Positions 1-8,600 of a stretch of 64,000 nt of DNA are shown here, piece after piece. Below the pieces are notes generated by a model. The model saw only the letters and a program-made list of their open reading frames with translations. It had not been told where the DNA came from and did not search any database. A program made the position numbers and the translations under genes. Each line of letters begins with the position of its first letter. Within the stretch, counting starts at the first letter, position 1. Origin of the DNA: Prevotella sp. 885 (lineage in GTDB: Bacteria > Bacteroidota > Bacteroidia > Bacteroidales > Bacteroidaceae). Location: assembly GCF_002265625.1 (NCBI RefSeq), contig NZ_NOVE01000006.1, forward strand, positions 1 to 64,000, given 5' to 3'.

Positions 1-69
1 TGAAAATTAATTGGAAGAACTGGAATTGGAAGAATCGTCACACCCTCTTTCCTCTAAAAGGCTCATTAT
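1..69 (+). repeat. Iteron element, copy A (right half only)
   Basis: The window opens inside the right arm of a repeat found twice more (near 24.6 kb and 58.4 kb). Nine-base units read AATTGGAAG (9-17), AACTGGAAT (18-26) and a short TGGAAG (27-32). The 18 bases at 9-26 are identical to 58435-58452. A CTAAAAGGC box at 54-62 matches boxes at 24820-24828 and 58495-58503. The box runs directly into GGCTCATTA, the start of the 22-nt unit seen at 57912 and 57934. The core and left arm lie outside the window. Confidence 0.85.
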
Positions 70-95
70 CAACGGTTTAATCTTTAAATGACAAG

Positions 96-251
96 ATGAA
101 CATGAAGTACGATATCAGTAAAACCATCGTCCCGAAGATGCCAAAACTCGGTCGCGGACTCGAAAGCGCAGCACTTTTGCTCTCGCAAGTCTCAAAAGAC
201 ATGCACCAGCCCATCGTTCCAATGCTTTTCCCTATCCTTGGCGCACACGTA
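96..251 (+). pseudogene. Remnant of a DUF3987-like (primase/helicase-type) gene, N-terminal fragment
   Basis: An open frame starts with ATG at 96, 34 nt after the TAAAAGGC box of repeat copy A. It encodes about 52 residues that look like real protein: a lysine/proline-rich start, then MPKLGRGLESAALLLSQV and MHQPIVPMLFPILGAHV. This pattern (small residues, a helix, then a PxLGAH-like hydrophobic stretch) resembles the segment just before the Walker motif of Bacteroidetes DUF3987/VirE-associated proteins. After residue 52 the frame runs into AT-rich sequence and then into the yaaA promoter, so no ATPase core remains. The family call rests on remembered family patterns, not on a search. It could instead be a short orphan coding fragment. 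Confidence 0.45.
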
Positions 252-309
252 ATGTGCATATTGTGTATATATATATCGCTAAAAGCTGGTTATTTCGAAA
301 TAAATGGTG

Positions 310-317
310 TATTTTTG
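310..317 (+). promoter_or_regulatory. -7 box of the yaaA promoter
   Basis: TATTTTTG fits the Bacteroidetes -7 consensus TAnnTTTG and lies 25 nt before the chosen yaaA start at 343. No good -33 TTTG is visible at the expected distance. Confidence 0.55.
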
Positions 318-342
318 CACAAAATTACAAGCGAAACACAAC

Positions 343-1107
343 ATGCAGATATTATTAGCAAACGCCAAGATAATGTTCGGCAAGGCGGACAGAAAGCCGG
401 TGTCTGCCCCACTCTTCCAGAGCGTGGCAGAAACCTTGGCTGCGGAAATGGCAAGGATGGACGTGGAGGAGTTGGCCCGGCAGCTGGATTGCAGCAAGAA
501 GATAGCGGCTGAGAACTGGGGACGATACCAGAACTTTATGGCAACCGAGAAGATGCCTGCCCTGCTTGCCTACAACGGTCAGGCATACAAGCATCTGCGT
601 GCCGACACCTTGAGCGACGAGGCATTGGAGTATGCCCAGAAGCATCTTTGGATAACGTGTTTCCTCTATGGTCTGCTCCGCCCTATGGACGGCATTGTGC
701 CCTATCGTATGGAGCATTGCGTCACGATAGAAGCCACAAACGACAAGCCCATTAATCAGTTCTGGAAAGACCGGCTGACAGACGTGCTAATAGATAGCGT
801 GAAGGCAGACGACGGCATCATCCTGCATCTATCCACGGAGGAATATGAGCATCTGTTCGACTGGAAGAGGGTTTGCAAAGAAGTGACGGTCGTACAGCCT
901 CTCTTCTATGTGCGGCAGAAAGACGGCAGACTGAAGATGCTGGCTGTCTGGGCAAAGTCGTGCCGCGGAGCTATGGTACGCTTCATTCTTAACAACCGCC
1001 TCGTCTGTCCCGAAGAGCTCTCCGCTTTCAGCTACGAAGGCTTTGAATACGCTCCGCTATTAGGCGACTCGAACAATCCGCATTTCGTAAGAGAAATTAT
1101 CAAGTAA
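343..1107 (+). CDS. yaaA: Peroxide stress protein YaaA (DUF328/UPF0246)
   Basis: This 254-residue protein matches the YaaA family, which limits free intracellular iron and protects DNA and proteins during hydrogen peroxide stress; it acts in the cytoplasm and binds DNA. The N-terminus MQILLANAKIMFG is the family's opening strand, and the protein ends in the typical FxYEGFEYAPLLGDSNNPHF region. The frame is open upstream to 304, but the start at 343 is preferred because the -7 box (310-317) would put transcription start near 323, and the extra 13 residues do not look like the family. A VOC protein starts 7 nt after the stop, so the two are probably co-transcribed. Confidence 0.9.
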   Translation: MQILLANAKIMFGKADRKPVSAPLFQSVAETLAAEMARMDVEELARQLDCSKKIAAENWGRYQNFMATEKMPALLAYNGQAYKHLRADTLSDEALEYAQKHLWITCFLYGLLRPMDGIVPYRMEHCVTIEATNDKPINQFWKDRLTDVLIDSVKADDGIILHLSTEEYEHLFDWKRVCKEVTVVQPLFYVRQKDGRLKMLAVWAKSCRGAMVRFILNNRLVCPEELSAFSYEGFEYAPLLGDSNNPHFVREIIK

Positions 1108-1114
1108 AAATATT

Positions 1115-1501
1115 ATGAAACTAAACAAAATACATCATGTAGCCGTGATTTGCTCTGACTATGAGCAGTCTAAGCAGTTCTATACAGAAGTGCTGGGCTT
1201 GAAGATCGTAAGCGAACATTATCGTGAGAAACGCCAATCATGGAAGGCAGACTGCTGGATGGGCGACACATACGTAGTGGAGCTGTTCTCCTTTCCCAAT
1301 CCTCCTGCACGTCCTTCCTATCCCGAAGCAGCCGGTCTGCGCCACCTTGCATTCGAGGTGGACAATCTCGCGGCGGCCGTCAGCGAGCTTGACAGCAAGG
1401 GCGTAAAGCACGAGCCGATACGTACGGACGAATATACTGGAAAGCAGTTTGTGTTCTTCAGCGACCCCGACGGACTGCCGATAGAACTATATGAAGAGTA
1501 A
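1115..1501 (+). CDS. VOC family protein (YaeR-like glyoxalase/dioxygenase fold)
   Basis: This 128-residue single-domain vicinal oxygen chelate protein belongs to the small YaeR/GloA2-like group. Candidate metal ligands are His8, Glu56 (VVELF), His77 (LRHLAF) and Glu124 (PIELYEE), with the C-terminal DPDGLPIELYE block typical of the fold. Family members are metal-dependent lyases, isomerases or dioxygenases; the substrate here cannot be read from sequence, and glyoxalase I activity is only one possibility. It lies 7 nt after yaaA, probably in the same transcript. Confidence 0.85.
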   Translation: MKLNKIHHVAVICSDYEQSKQFYTEVLGLKIVSEHYREKRQSWKADCWMGDTYVVELFSFPNPPARPSYPEAAGLRHLAFEVDNLAAAVSELDSKGVKHEPIRTDEYTGKQFVFFSDPDGLPIELYEE

Positions 1502-1520
1502 AGAAACATCACTTATAGGT

Positions 1521-1552
1521 ATTGCCCGACTCACAACTAAATTGTATCTTTG
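1521..1552 (+). promoter_or_regulatory. Promoter of the ZIP transporter gene
   Basis: TATCTTTG at 1545-1552 matches the -7 consensus, with ATTG at 1521-1524 as a -33 element 20 nt upstream. The ZIP gene starts 25 nt downstream. Confidence 0.65.
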
Positions 1553-1577
1553 CATCGTAACTAACAGATAAAAGACT

Positions 1578-2369
1578 ATGACAGAAATGACAGCAACAAT
1601 AATCATTGGACTTCTGATTCCGCTATTGGGAACGATGCTTGGTTCGGCTTTCGTATTCATGATGAAAGACGAGATGTCTGCGCGATTGCAAAAGACATTG
1701 TTGGGCTTTGCCTCAGGAGTGATGGTAGCAGCGTCCGTATGGTCTTTGCTCATTCCCGCTATGGAGATGAAGGCTGACAGCGGCGCATGGTCGGTAGTGC
1801 CGGCAGCTGTAGGATTCATGATGGGCATAGGTTTCCTGCTGCTTATTGACGAGCTGACGCCCCACCTCCATATCGGAACCGACAAGCCTGAGGGCATACG
1901 CTCGCACCTGTCAAAGACAGCTATGCTTGCCCTTGCCGTAACCATCCACAACCTGCCCGAAGGAATGGCAGTAGGCGTGGTGTTTGCAGGAGCCGAAAAC
2001 GGCGCTTCGCACATCTCCTTAGCCGGAGCCATTTCCGTTTCGTTGGGCATTGCCATTCAGAACATTCCCGAAGGCGCCATTATCTCCATGCCTATGCGTG
2101 CGGCAGGCAACAGCCGATGGGAATCCTTCATGTTAGGATCGCTGAGCGGAGTGGTAGAGCCTATAGGAGCCATTGCCGTTCTGCTGCTTGCCTCACTCAT
2201 TATGCCCGCCCTCCCCTACATGCTCGCCTTTGCAGCAGGAGCCATGTTCTACGTAGTGGTGGAAGAACTGATACCAGAAGCCTCAAGCGGCCAGCACAGC
2301 AATCTCAGCACTATCGGCTTCGCCATAGGTTTCGTGCTGATGATGGTGCTGGATGTGGTAATGGGGTAA
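1578..2369 (+). CDS. ZIP family divalent metal transporter
   Basis: This 263-residue inner-membrane protein has about eight hydrophobic segments. Two signature helices carry the metal site: HNLPEGMAVGV near residues 120-130 and QNIPEGAIISMP near 161-172, the H/E/N pattern of the GufA/ZupT branch of ZIP proteins. The family imports zinc and other divalent metals such as iron or manganese. A TAnnTTTG promoter lies directly upstream. Substrate preference cannot be told from sequence. Next to yaaA, a metal or oxidative-stress link is possible, but each gene appears to have its own promoter. Confidence 0.88.
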   Translation: MTEMTATIIIGLLIPLLGTMLGSAFVFMMKDEMSARLQKTLLGFASGVMVAASVWSLLIPAMEMKADSGAWSVVPAAVGFMMGIGFLLLIDELTPHLHIGTDKPEGIRSHLSKTAMLALAVTIHNLPEGMAVGVVFAGAENGASHISLAGAISVSLGIAIQNIPEGAIISMPMRAAGNSRWESFMLGSLSGVVEPIGAIAVLLLASLIMPALPYMLAFAAGAMFYVVVEELIPEASSGQHSNLSTIGFAIGFVLMMVLDVVMG

Positions 2370-2457
2370 AAATACTAACAAAACAGAAAATCTACGGTAT
2401 TTAGTTAAAGATTATCAATAATTGACGTTCAAAACATCAAAATGCTTACGAATTGGA

Positions 2458-2552
2458 TATCTTTGTGATGTAAATGACATATCAACTATACATACACCAT
2501 AAGGCCCTTCGTCTATAGTAAGTTGTCCGAAAGCACCCCCTCAGACAACTTA
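2458..2552 (+). promoter_or_regulatory. Promoter and stem-loop leader of the CBS-domain gene
   Basis: In the 206-nt gap before the CBS gene, TATCTTTG (2458-2465) is a -7 box. A 9-bp perfect stem (2519-2527 with 2544-2552, loop of 16 nt rich in C) follows, ending 23 nt before the start codon. A transcript from this promoter would carry the hairpin in its leader, so it may affect translation or act as an attenuator. A terminator for the ZIP gene is an alternative. Confidence 0.5.
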
Positions 2553-2575
2553 TTTATTAACGAATCATATTTTTA

Positions 2576-3601
2576 ATGGGCTTAATCATATTATATTTTT
2601 TAGGTGCTCTGTCACTATCCTTTTTATGTTCCGTCCTTGAGGCGGTACTCCTATCCACTCCTGTATCTTATATCTCGATGAAGGAGAGTCAAGGCAGCAA
2701 GACAGCTTCCTTGATGAAACAGTATAAGAACAATGTGGACCGTCCCGTAGGCGCCATTCTTTCGCTCAACACCATTGCACATACCATCGGTTCGGCAGGC
2801 GTGGGAGCGGAGTCAATAAAGCTCTTCGGCGAAGAATACTTCGGACTGATATCAGCCATATTGACGCTGCTTATTCTTGTGCTTTCCGAAATCATTCCCA
2901 AGACCATCGGCGCTTCCTATTGGCGTTCGTTAGCTATGCCGTCCACAAAAATCATCCGTGTGCTCATCTTCATCACCTATCCGCTGGTTCTGCTTTCCGA
3001 GCTAATCACAAAGGTGTTCACCCCGAAGGCGCATCAGGCTTCTGTGAGCCGCGAAGAAGTGTCGGCAATGGTGGACGTCGGCACCACGGAGGGCATCTTC
3101 CGCGAATCTGAAAGCAAGATCATCAAGAGCTGTATCCGTCTAGCTGGAGTAAAGGCAAGGGAGGTGATGACTCCTTCCATCGTAATAGAATCTGCCAACG
3201 TGAACCTTACCATCAAGGAGTTTTACGAGCAGCAGACATGGAACTTCTCACGCATTCCGGTATACGACAAGAGCAAGGATTATGTCATCGGCTACGTGCT
3301 GAAGGACATGGTGCTGAAGGAATTGTCAGAAGACAAGTTCGATACCAAGCTTTCCGACATTATGCGCCCCATCCTTTCCTTCAACGAGGACGATTCGGTG
3401 TATCAGATATGGGAGAAGATGCTGGAGAAGCGCGAGCATATCTCAATCATCCTTGACGAATACGGCTGTCTGCGTGGCGTGGTGTCGATGGAAGACGTCA
3501 TAGAGACCATGACCGGCGTGGAGATTGTGGACGAGGACGACGTGGCTGTGGACATGCAGGCTTTCGCCAAGGAAAAGTCGCGCAGGATGTTGAAAAAGTA
3601 A
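2576..3601 (+). CDS. CNNM/HlyC-type transporter: DUF21 membrane domain plus CBS pair
   Basis: This 341-residue protein has an N-terminal DUF21 (CNNM) membrane domain, roughly residues 1-140, with hydrophobic segments and the conserved SLNTIAHTIGSAGVGA and ILVLSEIIPKTIG motifs. A cytosolic CBS pair follows at about 195-325 (VREVMTPS-like start, SRIPVYD, MEDVIETMTG). Relatives move magnesium or other divalent cations and are regulated by nucleotide binding to the CBS pair. Many family members carry a further C-terminal CorC/HlyC domain; here the protein stops soon after the acidic EIVDEDD stretch, so it is the short form. The start lies just after a leader hairpin. Confidence 0.88.
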   Translation: MGLIILYFLGALSLSFLCSVLEAVLLSTPVSYISMKESQGSKTASLMKQYKNNVDRPVGAILSLNTIAHTIGSAGVGAESIKLFGEEYFGLISAILTLLILVLSEIIPKTIGASYWRSLAMPSTKIIRVLIFITYPLVLLSELITKVFTPKAHQASVSREEVSAMVDVGTTEGIFRESESKIIKSCIRLAGVKAREVMTPSIVIESANVNLTIKEFYEQQTWNFSRIPVYDKSKDYVIGYVLKDMVLKELSEDKFDTKLSDIMRPILSFNEDDSVYQIWEKMLEKREHISIILDEYGCLRGVVSMEDVIETMTGVEIVDEDDVAVDMQAFAKEKSRRMLKK

Positions 3602-3608
3602 ATAGTAA

Positions 3609-4115
3609 ATGGAAAATTCAATCAGCCTTCAACATTACGACTCGCCATGCGGCAGGCTGGTCTTGGCGTCTTTTGCTGACAGACTATGCCTTTGCGATTG
3701 GAGCGACAATCCCTTTGCAGAGCGCAATAGACGCCGGATTGAGAAATACTTGAAGGCCACTTCCAAGACAGAGACAACCTCTGTCTTGGAAGAGACCAAA
3801 AGACAACTTGACGAATACTTTGCAGGCAAGCGCAAGGCTTTCGACATACAGTTACGCCTGGTGGGTACTGATTTTCAGCATGAAGTGTGGAATGCATTGC
3901 GAAGCATTCCGTACGGATCGACAAAGAGCTATAAGGATATAGCCCAATGCATAGGCAAGCCCAAAGCTGTAAGGGCCGTAGCAGGAGCCATCGGCGCAAA
4001 CGCCATCAGCATCCTAATCCCTTGCCATCGCGTAATAGGCAGCAACCATTCTTTGACTGGCTATGCGGGAGGGCTGGAGGCTAAGAGAGGGTTGCTCGGG
4101 ATGGAGAATATCTAA
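3609..4115 (+). CDS. ogt: Methylated-DNA--[protein]-cysteine S-methyltransferase
   Basis: This 168-residue suicide enzyme removes alkyl groups from O6-alkylguanine (and O4-alkylthymine) in DNA onto its own cysteine. The active site IPCHRVIG places the acceptor at Cys139 with His140 and Arg141. The DNA-binding helix-turn-helix region is seen in FQHEVWNALRSIPYGSTKSY. It is a single-domain Ogt type with an N-terminal RNase H-like fold and no Ada regulatory domain. It begins 7 nt after the CBS gene, so the two are likely co-transcribed, and converges on the next gene with only 8 nt between stop codons. Confidence 0.93.
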   Translation: MENSISLQHYDSPCGRLVLASFADRLCLCDWSDNPFAERNRRRIEKYLKATSKTETTSVLEETKRQLDEYFAGKRKAFDIQLRLVGTDFQHEVWNALRSIPYGSTKSYKDIAQCIGKPKAVRAVAGAIGANAISILIPCHRVIGSNHSLTGYAGGLEAKRGLLGMENI

Positions 4116-4123
4116 CCTCCCGA

Positions 4124-4666
4124 TTATTTTCCTGCGAGAATGAAGAGATGTTCTTGTAGTTGTGATACGAACATTTTGTAACGTCTCAACAACTCTTCAT
4201 AAATCTCGTCTGTAACAGGCAGCCAGCTCTCTCTTATCCCTTCCATTCGTTCACTACCAGTCCAACATGGTGATATGTTTTCCGGATCAATTCTAAACAC
4301 TTTGTAATACACACGATCTTTTTCAATCTTTGTAACAGTGTTGATAGAACGTCCATAGTAATGTCTTCCTATTTCTATCTCAAAATCCCCCTTTACAAGA
4401 TTTTCTTGAATGAATTTGGAAGATTTGACATAGAAGTCTTCCATTTCTTGCTTGATTTTGGCATAAGTATCACAAGGAAGCTGTATTGCCTCTTCAGGTA
4501 TGTCATTATCATACTCATCGGGGAAATCCCACCCCATGATTTGCCCTTTCTTTATAAGAATGCTTAAGGCGTCAATTTTGTCACCTCTAACACCCTCAAT
4601 TTTATATATGGTCATCGGTTCTTCTTGATTAGAACCCGTCAGAATGAAGCAATCTCCTGTGGTCAT
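4124..4666 (-). CDS. Hypothetical protein, 180 residues
   Basis: I do not recognise this soluble acidic protein. It has no signal peptide or membrane segment. Visible stretches are MTIYKIEGVRGDKIDALSI, RHYYGRSINTVTKIEKDRVY and a C-terminal charged helix (YEELLRRYKMFVSQLQEHLF). A -7 box TAATTTTG lies at 4703-4696 on the minus strand, 29 nt before the start. The gene is visibly more AT-rich than its neighbours, which may mean recent acquisition. The coding call rests on the uninterrupted frame, promoter and reasonable composition. Confidence 0.75.
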   Translation of the reverse strand: MTTGDCFILTGSNQEEPMTIYKIEGVRGDKIDALSILIKKGQIMGWDFPDEYDNDIPEEAIQLPCDTYAKIKQEMEDFYVKSSKFIQENLVKGDFEIEIGRHYYGRSINTVTKIEKDRVYYKVFRIDPENISPCWTGSERMEGIRESWLPVTDEIYEELLRRYKMFVSQLQEHLFILAGK

Positions 4667-4764
4667 AACGATATCTTATTTAGTGAATATATCCGCAAAA
4701 TTACATCGGAACGCATTTATGAAATGCATGTTCTGAAGACCGGTTTTGCTTGTTATGATTCAGC

Positions 4765-5520
4765 CTATGCTTCTCTATGAATGACGTTGCCGTTGGCTTG
4801 ATGTGTGGCAAGTACCAGCACTTCGGCTATCTGGACGTGCTTCGGAGCCGAAGCGGCATAGAAAGCCACGTCGGCGATGTCGGCTCCGGTAAGCGGCTTG
4901 ATGCCTTTATACACCTTGTCGGCACGCTCGTTGTCGCCATGGAAGCGCACGTTGCTGAAGTTTGTCTCTACGAGTCCCGGCTTGAGGTTGGTGACGCGTA
5001 CAGCCGTGTCAGCCACGTCGATGCGCAGACCGTCCGAGATAGACTTTACGGCTGCCTTTGTGGCGCAATACACATTGCCGCAAGCATAAGCAGCGTCGCC
5101 AGCTACGCTACCCACATTGATGACGTGTCCCTCATTGCGCTTCACCATAGCAGGAACGATGAGGCGGGTCATGGTGAGGAGTCCCTTTATGTTGGTGTCG
5201 ATCATCGTGTTCCAGTCCTCCGGGTCGCCCTCATATTCCTTGTCCAGTCCAAGCGCCAGACCAGCATTATTGATGAGCACGTCAATCTTCTGCCATTCAG
5301 CCGGAATGGAATCGACAGCCTGCTTTGCAGCTTCAGCGTCGCGAACGTCAAAGACAAGCGTGAGCACCTTCGTGCCTTTTGCCTCCAGCTCCGCCTTTAC
5401 AGCAGCCAGCTTGTCCGCACGGCGGGCTGTAAGAATAAGACTGTAACCTCCCTCTGCAAATCGTCTTGCACAGGCTTCTCCGATGCCACTTGTAGCACCC
5501 GTGATCAATGCTATTTTCAT
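4765..5520 (-). CDS. SDR family NAD(P)-dependent oxidoreductase (YdfG-like)
   Basis: This 251-residue classical short-chain dehydrogenase has the nucleotide-binding TGATSGIG motif at residues 8-15, NNAG at 84-87, and a catalytic Ser138, Tyr151, Lys155 triad (YCATK). It is closest in look to YdfG, the NADP-dependent 3-hydroxy acid (L-allo-threonine/serine, malonic semialdehyde) dehydrogenase, because of the length, the MKIALITGATSGIG start and the DVADTAVRVTNLKPGLVETNF segment. Exact substrate is inferred. It is transcribed alone, divergent from the C10 peptidase gene, with a -7 box TATTTTTG at 5580-5573. Confidence 0.88.
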   Translation of the reverse strand: MKIALITGATSGIGEACARRFAEGGYSLILTARRADKLAAVKAELEAKGTKVLTLVFDVRDAEAAKQAVDSIPAEWQKIDVLINNAGLALGLDKEYEGDPEDWNTMIDTNIKGLLTMTRLIVPAMVKRNEGHVINVGSVAGDAAYACGNVYCATKAAVKSISDGLRIDVADTAVRVTNLKPGLVETNFSNVRFHGDNERADKVYKGIKPLTGADIADVAFYAASAPKHVQIAEVLVLATHQANGNVIHREA

Positions 5521-5572
5521 AATAAATGCTTAAGTTAGATGTTTATGTTAAATGGTATTATAAATTTGTGTG

Positions 5573-5621
5573 CAAAAATAAGGATTTTCTTCTAATAATC
5601 AGAGAATAATTTGTACTTTCG
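5573..5621. promoter_or_regulatory. Divergent promoters of the SDR and C10 peptidase genes
   Basis: On the minus strand TATTTTTG (5580-5573) points at the SDR gene. On the plus strand TACTTTCG (5614-5621), one mismatch from TAnnTTTG, points at the peptidase gene and leaves a 64-nt leader before the start at 5686. No -33 match stands out for either. Confidence 0.5.
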
Positions 5622-5685
5622 CAAACTATTCAGACAAATCTACGAAAACAGGACAAAAAACAAACAATACTCAAAACCTAAGATT

Positions 5686-8600
5686 ATGAGAAATCTATTT
5701 ACAGTTTCGGTATTCGCGTTGCTGTTCATCGGGCTTCCAGCCAATGCGCAGAAGCGTTCGTTGGCTGAGGCGGCAAAGGTGGCAACCGGGTTTTTCCATG
5801 CAGAAGAGGTGGACGCCATGCAGATGAAAGAGGAAGAAGGAAGCCGAAGGTTGCAGAAGAAGGTCATGGACTATACTTCAGACGCCTATTACATGTTCAG
5901 AAACAAGGAGGACAACCGACTGGTAGTCATCTCAGGCGACCAGCGCATGCAAAGCATCCTCGGATATACAGACAATGCCATAGAGGACAATATGATGCCA
6001 GACGGACTTGCCGAACTGCTCACTACGTACAAGAGGCAATACGCAGCTCTTTCGCCAGATTGTCAGACAGTATGCAAATCAAACTTAAACAAGGGAGAAC
6101 GACTGCTGAAGACTCCTGACTGGGGACAATGGGCTCCCTTTAATCTGCGTACGCCACTCTCCTATCCTACGGGCTGCGCAGCCACAGCCATGTCTATCGT
6201 CATGCGTTACCATCAATGGCCAGTCATGGGACAAGGCAGCAAGACGCATATATGGAAAGACTCCGTGATGACAGCCGACTTCGAACATACACGTTATGAC
6301 TGGGACAACATGCCCATGAGCTACGACTCATACACGACAGCTCAAGCCGAGGCTGTATCGTTGCTGATGCGTCATGCCGGAATAGCCGTTGAGATGTATT
6401 ATGCGGCTGAAAGTAGCGGAGCACGCCAGTCGTTGGTGCCGGGAGCGCTCACGCAACACTTCCGTTATGCTACCACGACGCGCCTCGTATCAGCAGCCGA
6501 CTATGATGCAGCTACGTGGGAAAAGATGATGCGTAGCGAGATTGACGCCGACCGCCCCGTCATCTATACGGGAGAGAGCACGATGGGACGCGGGTCGCAT
6601 GGCTTCGTGCTGGACGGATATCGCGACAATCTCTTCCACTTCAACTTCGGATGGAACGGTAGCGGAAACGGATATTTCGCCATTTCTGCCTTTAGCTCCA
6701 CAAGTACGGCGTTCGAGTTTGCCAACCAGCAGCAGGCTGTCATTGGCATCAAGCCACTCAGAGAGGATAATTGCGCTCCTCTCACTCTGGAATGCGAAGG
6801 AAAGTATGAGGGATTTTATTCTGACCTTACCACGCTAACAGCCAACACCTCAGTAAGCATACACCTCTCCTCGCTTACAGCTCTTCGCCAATGGAACGGC
6901 AAGCTGAGATGGGAGCTTTGTGATGCTGAGGGCAATGTGAAGGAAGCGTTCGACAGCAAGACGGTAAGCATTAACGGAGGCAACTCGCAGCCCATTGACT
7001 TCAGTTTCGACCCCTCAACCACAGCCACCAAGGGCAGCTATCTGCGACTTATGGCTTGCGAGAACGGCAAGGAGGAATGGACATTCGTGCTCAATGCCAA
7101 GGGACAGGAAGTAAGAATGGATGCTTACGAACGTAGGGTGCCCGTGGTGGAGATCATAAGCGACATGGAGAACGCCACTCTCAACGACCAGAACCAAGGC
7201 AACGTATGCTTCGAAGGCAAGCCTTTGCTCGGATCAACATACACATATAATATAGCATGGAAGAGCAGTACGGTGAAAAACATCGTGCAGCAGCGTTTCT
7301 GCGGCGAGGCTTATTGGCAGAAATCCGACAAGAGCGTAATGCTCACAGCCGACACATTATATATAAAGGCTAAGGCATACGAGCGTTCGCAACTTGTGCA
7401 GGAATGTCAGGTCAATGTGGTAAAGCCGGGACAGCTGGAGGCAACGCTTCTGAAAGCCACACCGGATGCTGACGCCGTGGAGTCGCTCACCATTACGGGA
7501 AGCCTTGACGACAACGACCTGGCGTATCTCTCCACCCTGCAGACGCTCAAAAAGCTCAACCTTGAGAACGCCACCATACAGCAAGGACTCTTCGGCGCTC
7601 CCTTCAAGGACTTCAGTCGCCTGGAAACATGCGAGCTGCCACGCTCCCTGAAGCAGATAGGAAGCGAGACGTTCAAGGGATGCGGATCGCTGAAGACAAT
7701 ATCGCTACCCGTCAGCCTGCAAGCCACAGGCAACGACATCCTCAGCGGATGCCAGAAAATGACAGACATATACGTACGCCCATCGTCACCAGACTGTGTG
7801 GCTACGGACGCTTTCCGTGGTCTGCCCAATCCTCAAGAGGTCTGCATACACGTTCAGCAGGGACTGAGCGACGTGTTCAGATCCAATGCCAAGTGGAGCA
7901 TGTTCAGCCGTATAACTGACGACCTTCCCGCCCTGCCAAAGAGATTCGCCTGCGACGGCATAGAATATCGTGCCATCTATCAAGGCGACGGCAACTTTGC
8001 TGAAGTGACAATACCGAGTGGCGAGATGTATTCAGGCGCCATCGTAATCCCCGCCACAGTCACTTATCAGGACGTGGAATACGTGGTAAGCGGATTTGAC
8101 CAGACAGACGGACTCTCACCGTTTGTGGGCAATCCGTTCATTACCTCGCTGGACCTTCAGCTCCACATCGACACGCTCCGTCGCATGCAGTTTATGGGAT
8201 GCACGCAGCTTGCCTCGCTAAGCCTGCCCTCCACCCTGCGCTACATCGAAGATGAATGTTTCCGCAACTGTCCGATGCTCACACAGATAAGCCTTCCGGC
8301 AAGCCTTGAGGCACTTGGCGACAACGCCTTCTGCGGTTGCCAGTTCCTTACCGACATATATTGCTATGCAATGGTTCCGCCGGCAGGAAGCGAGGCAGAC
8401 AATTATCCCTTCGCCCAATGCCGTCCTCAGAACGTCATGTTGCACGTGCCCTCAGGAACAGAAAACCTCTATCGAACGACGGGCTTCTGGACACGCTTCA
8501 GCAACGTAACGGACGACCTTTCGGCAGACGTTACGGCCATAGGCAACGCCACGACACCACGCTCCGAGATGCCACCCATAAAGACCGTAGGCAGACAGTA

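Noticed and set aside
2503..2518. GGCCCTTCGTCTATAG looks like the 5' end of a tRNA-Glu gene
   Set aside because: The following bases do not form the D, anticodon or T arms and there is no matching acceptor 3' strand, so it is most likely chance similarity.
4777..5538. Antisense frame over the SDR gene (253 codons)
   Set aside because: The SDR motifs are on the minus strand; this is a shadow frame.
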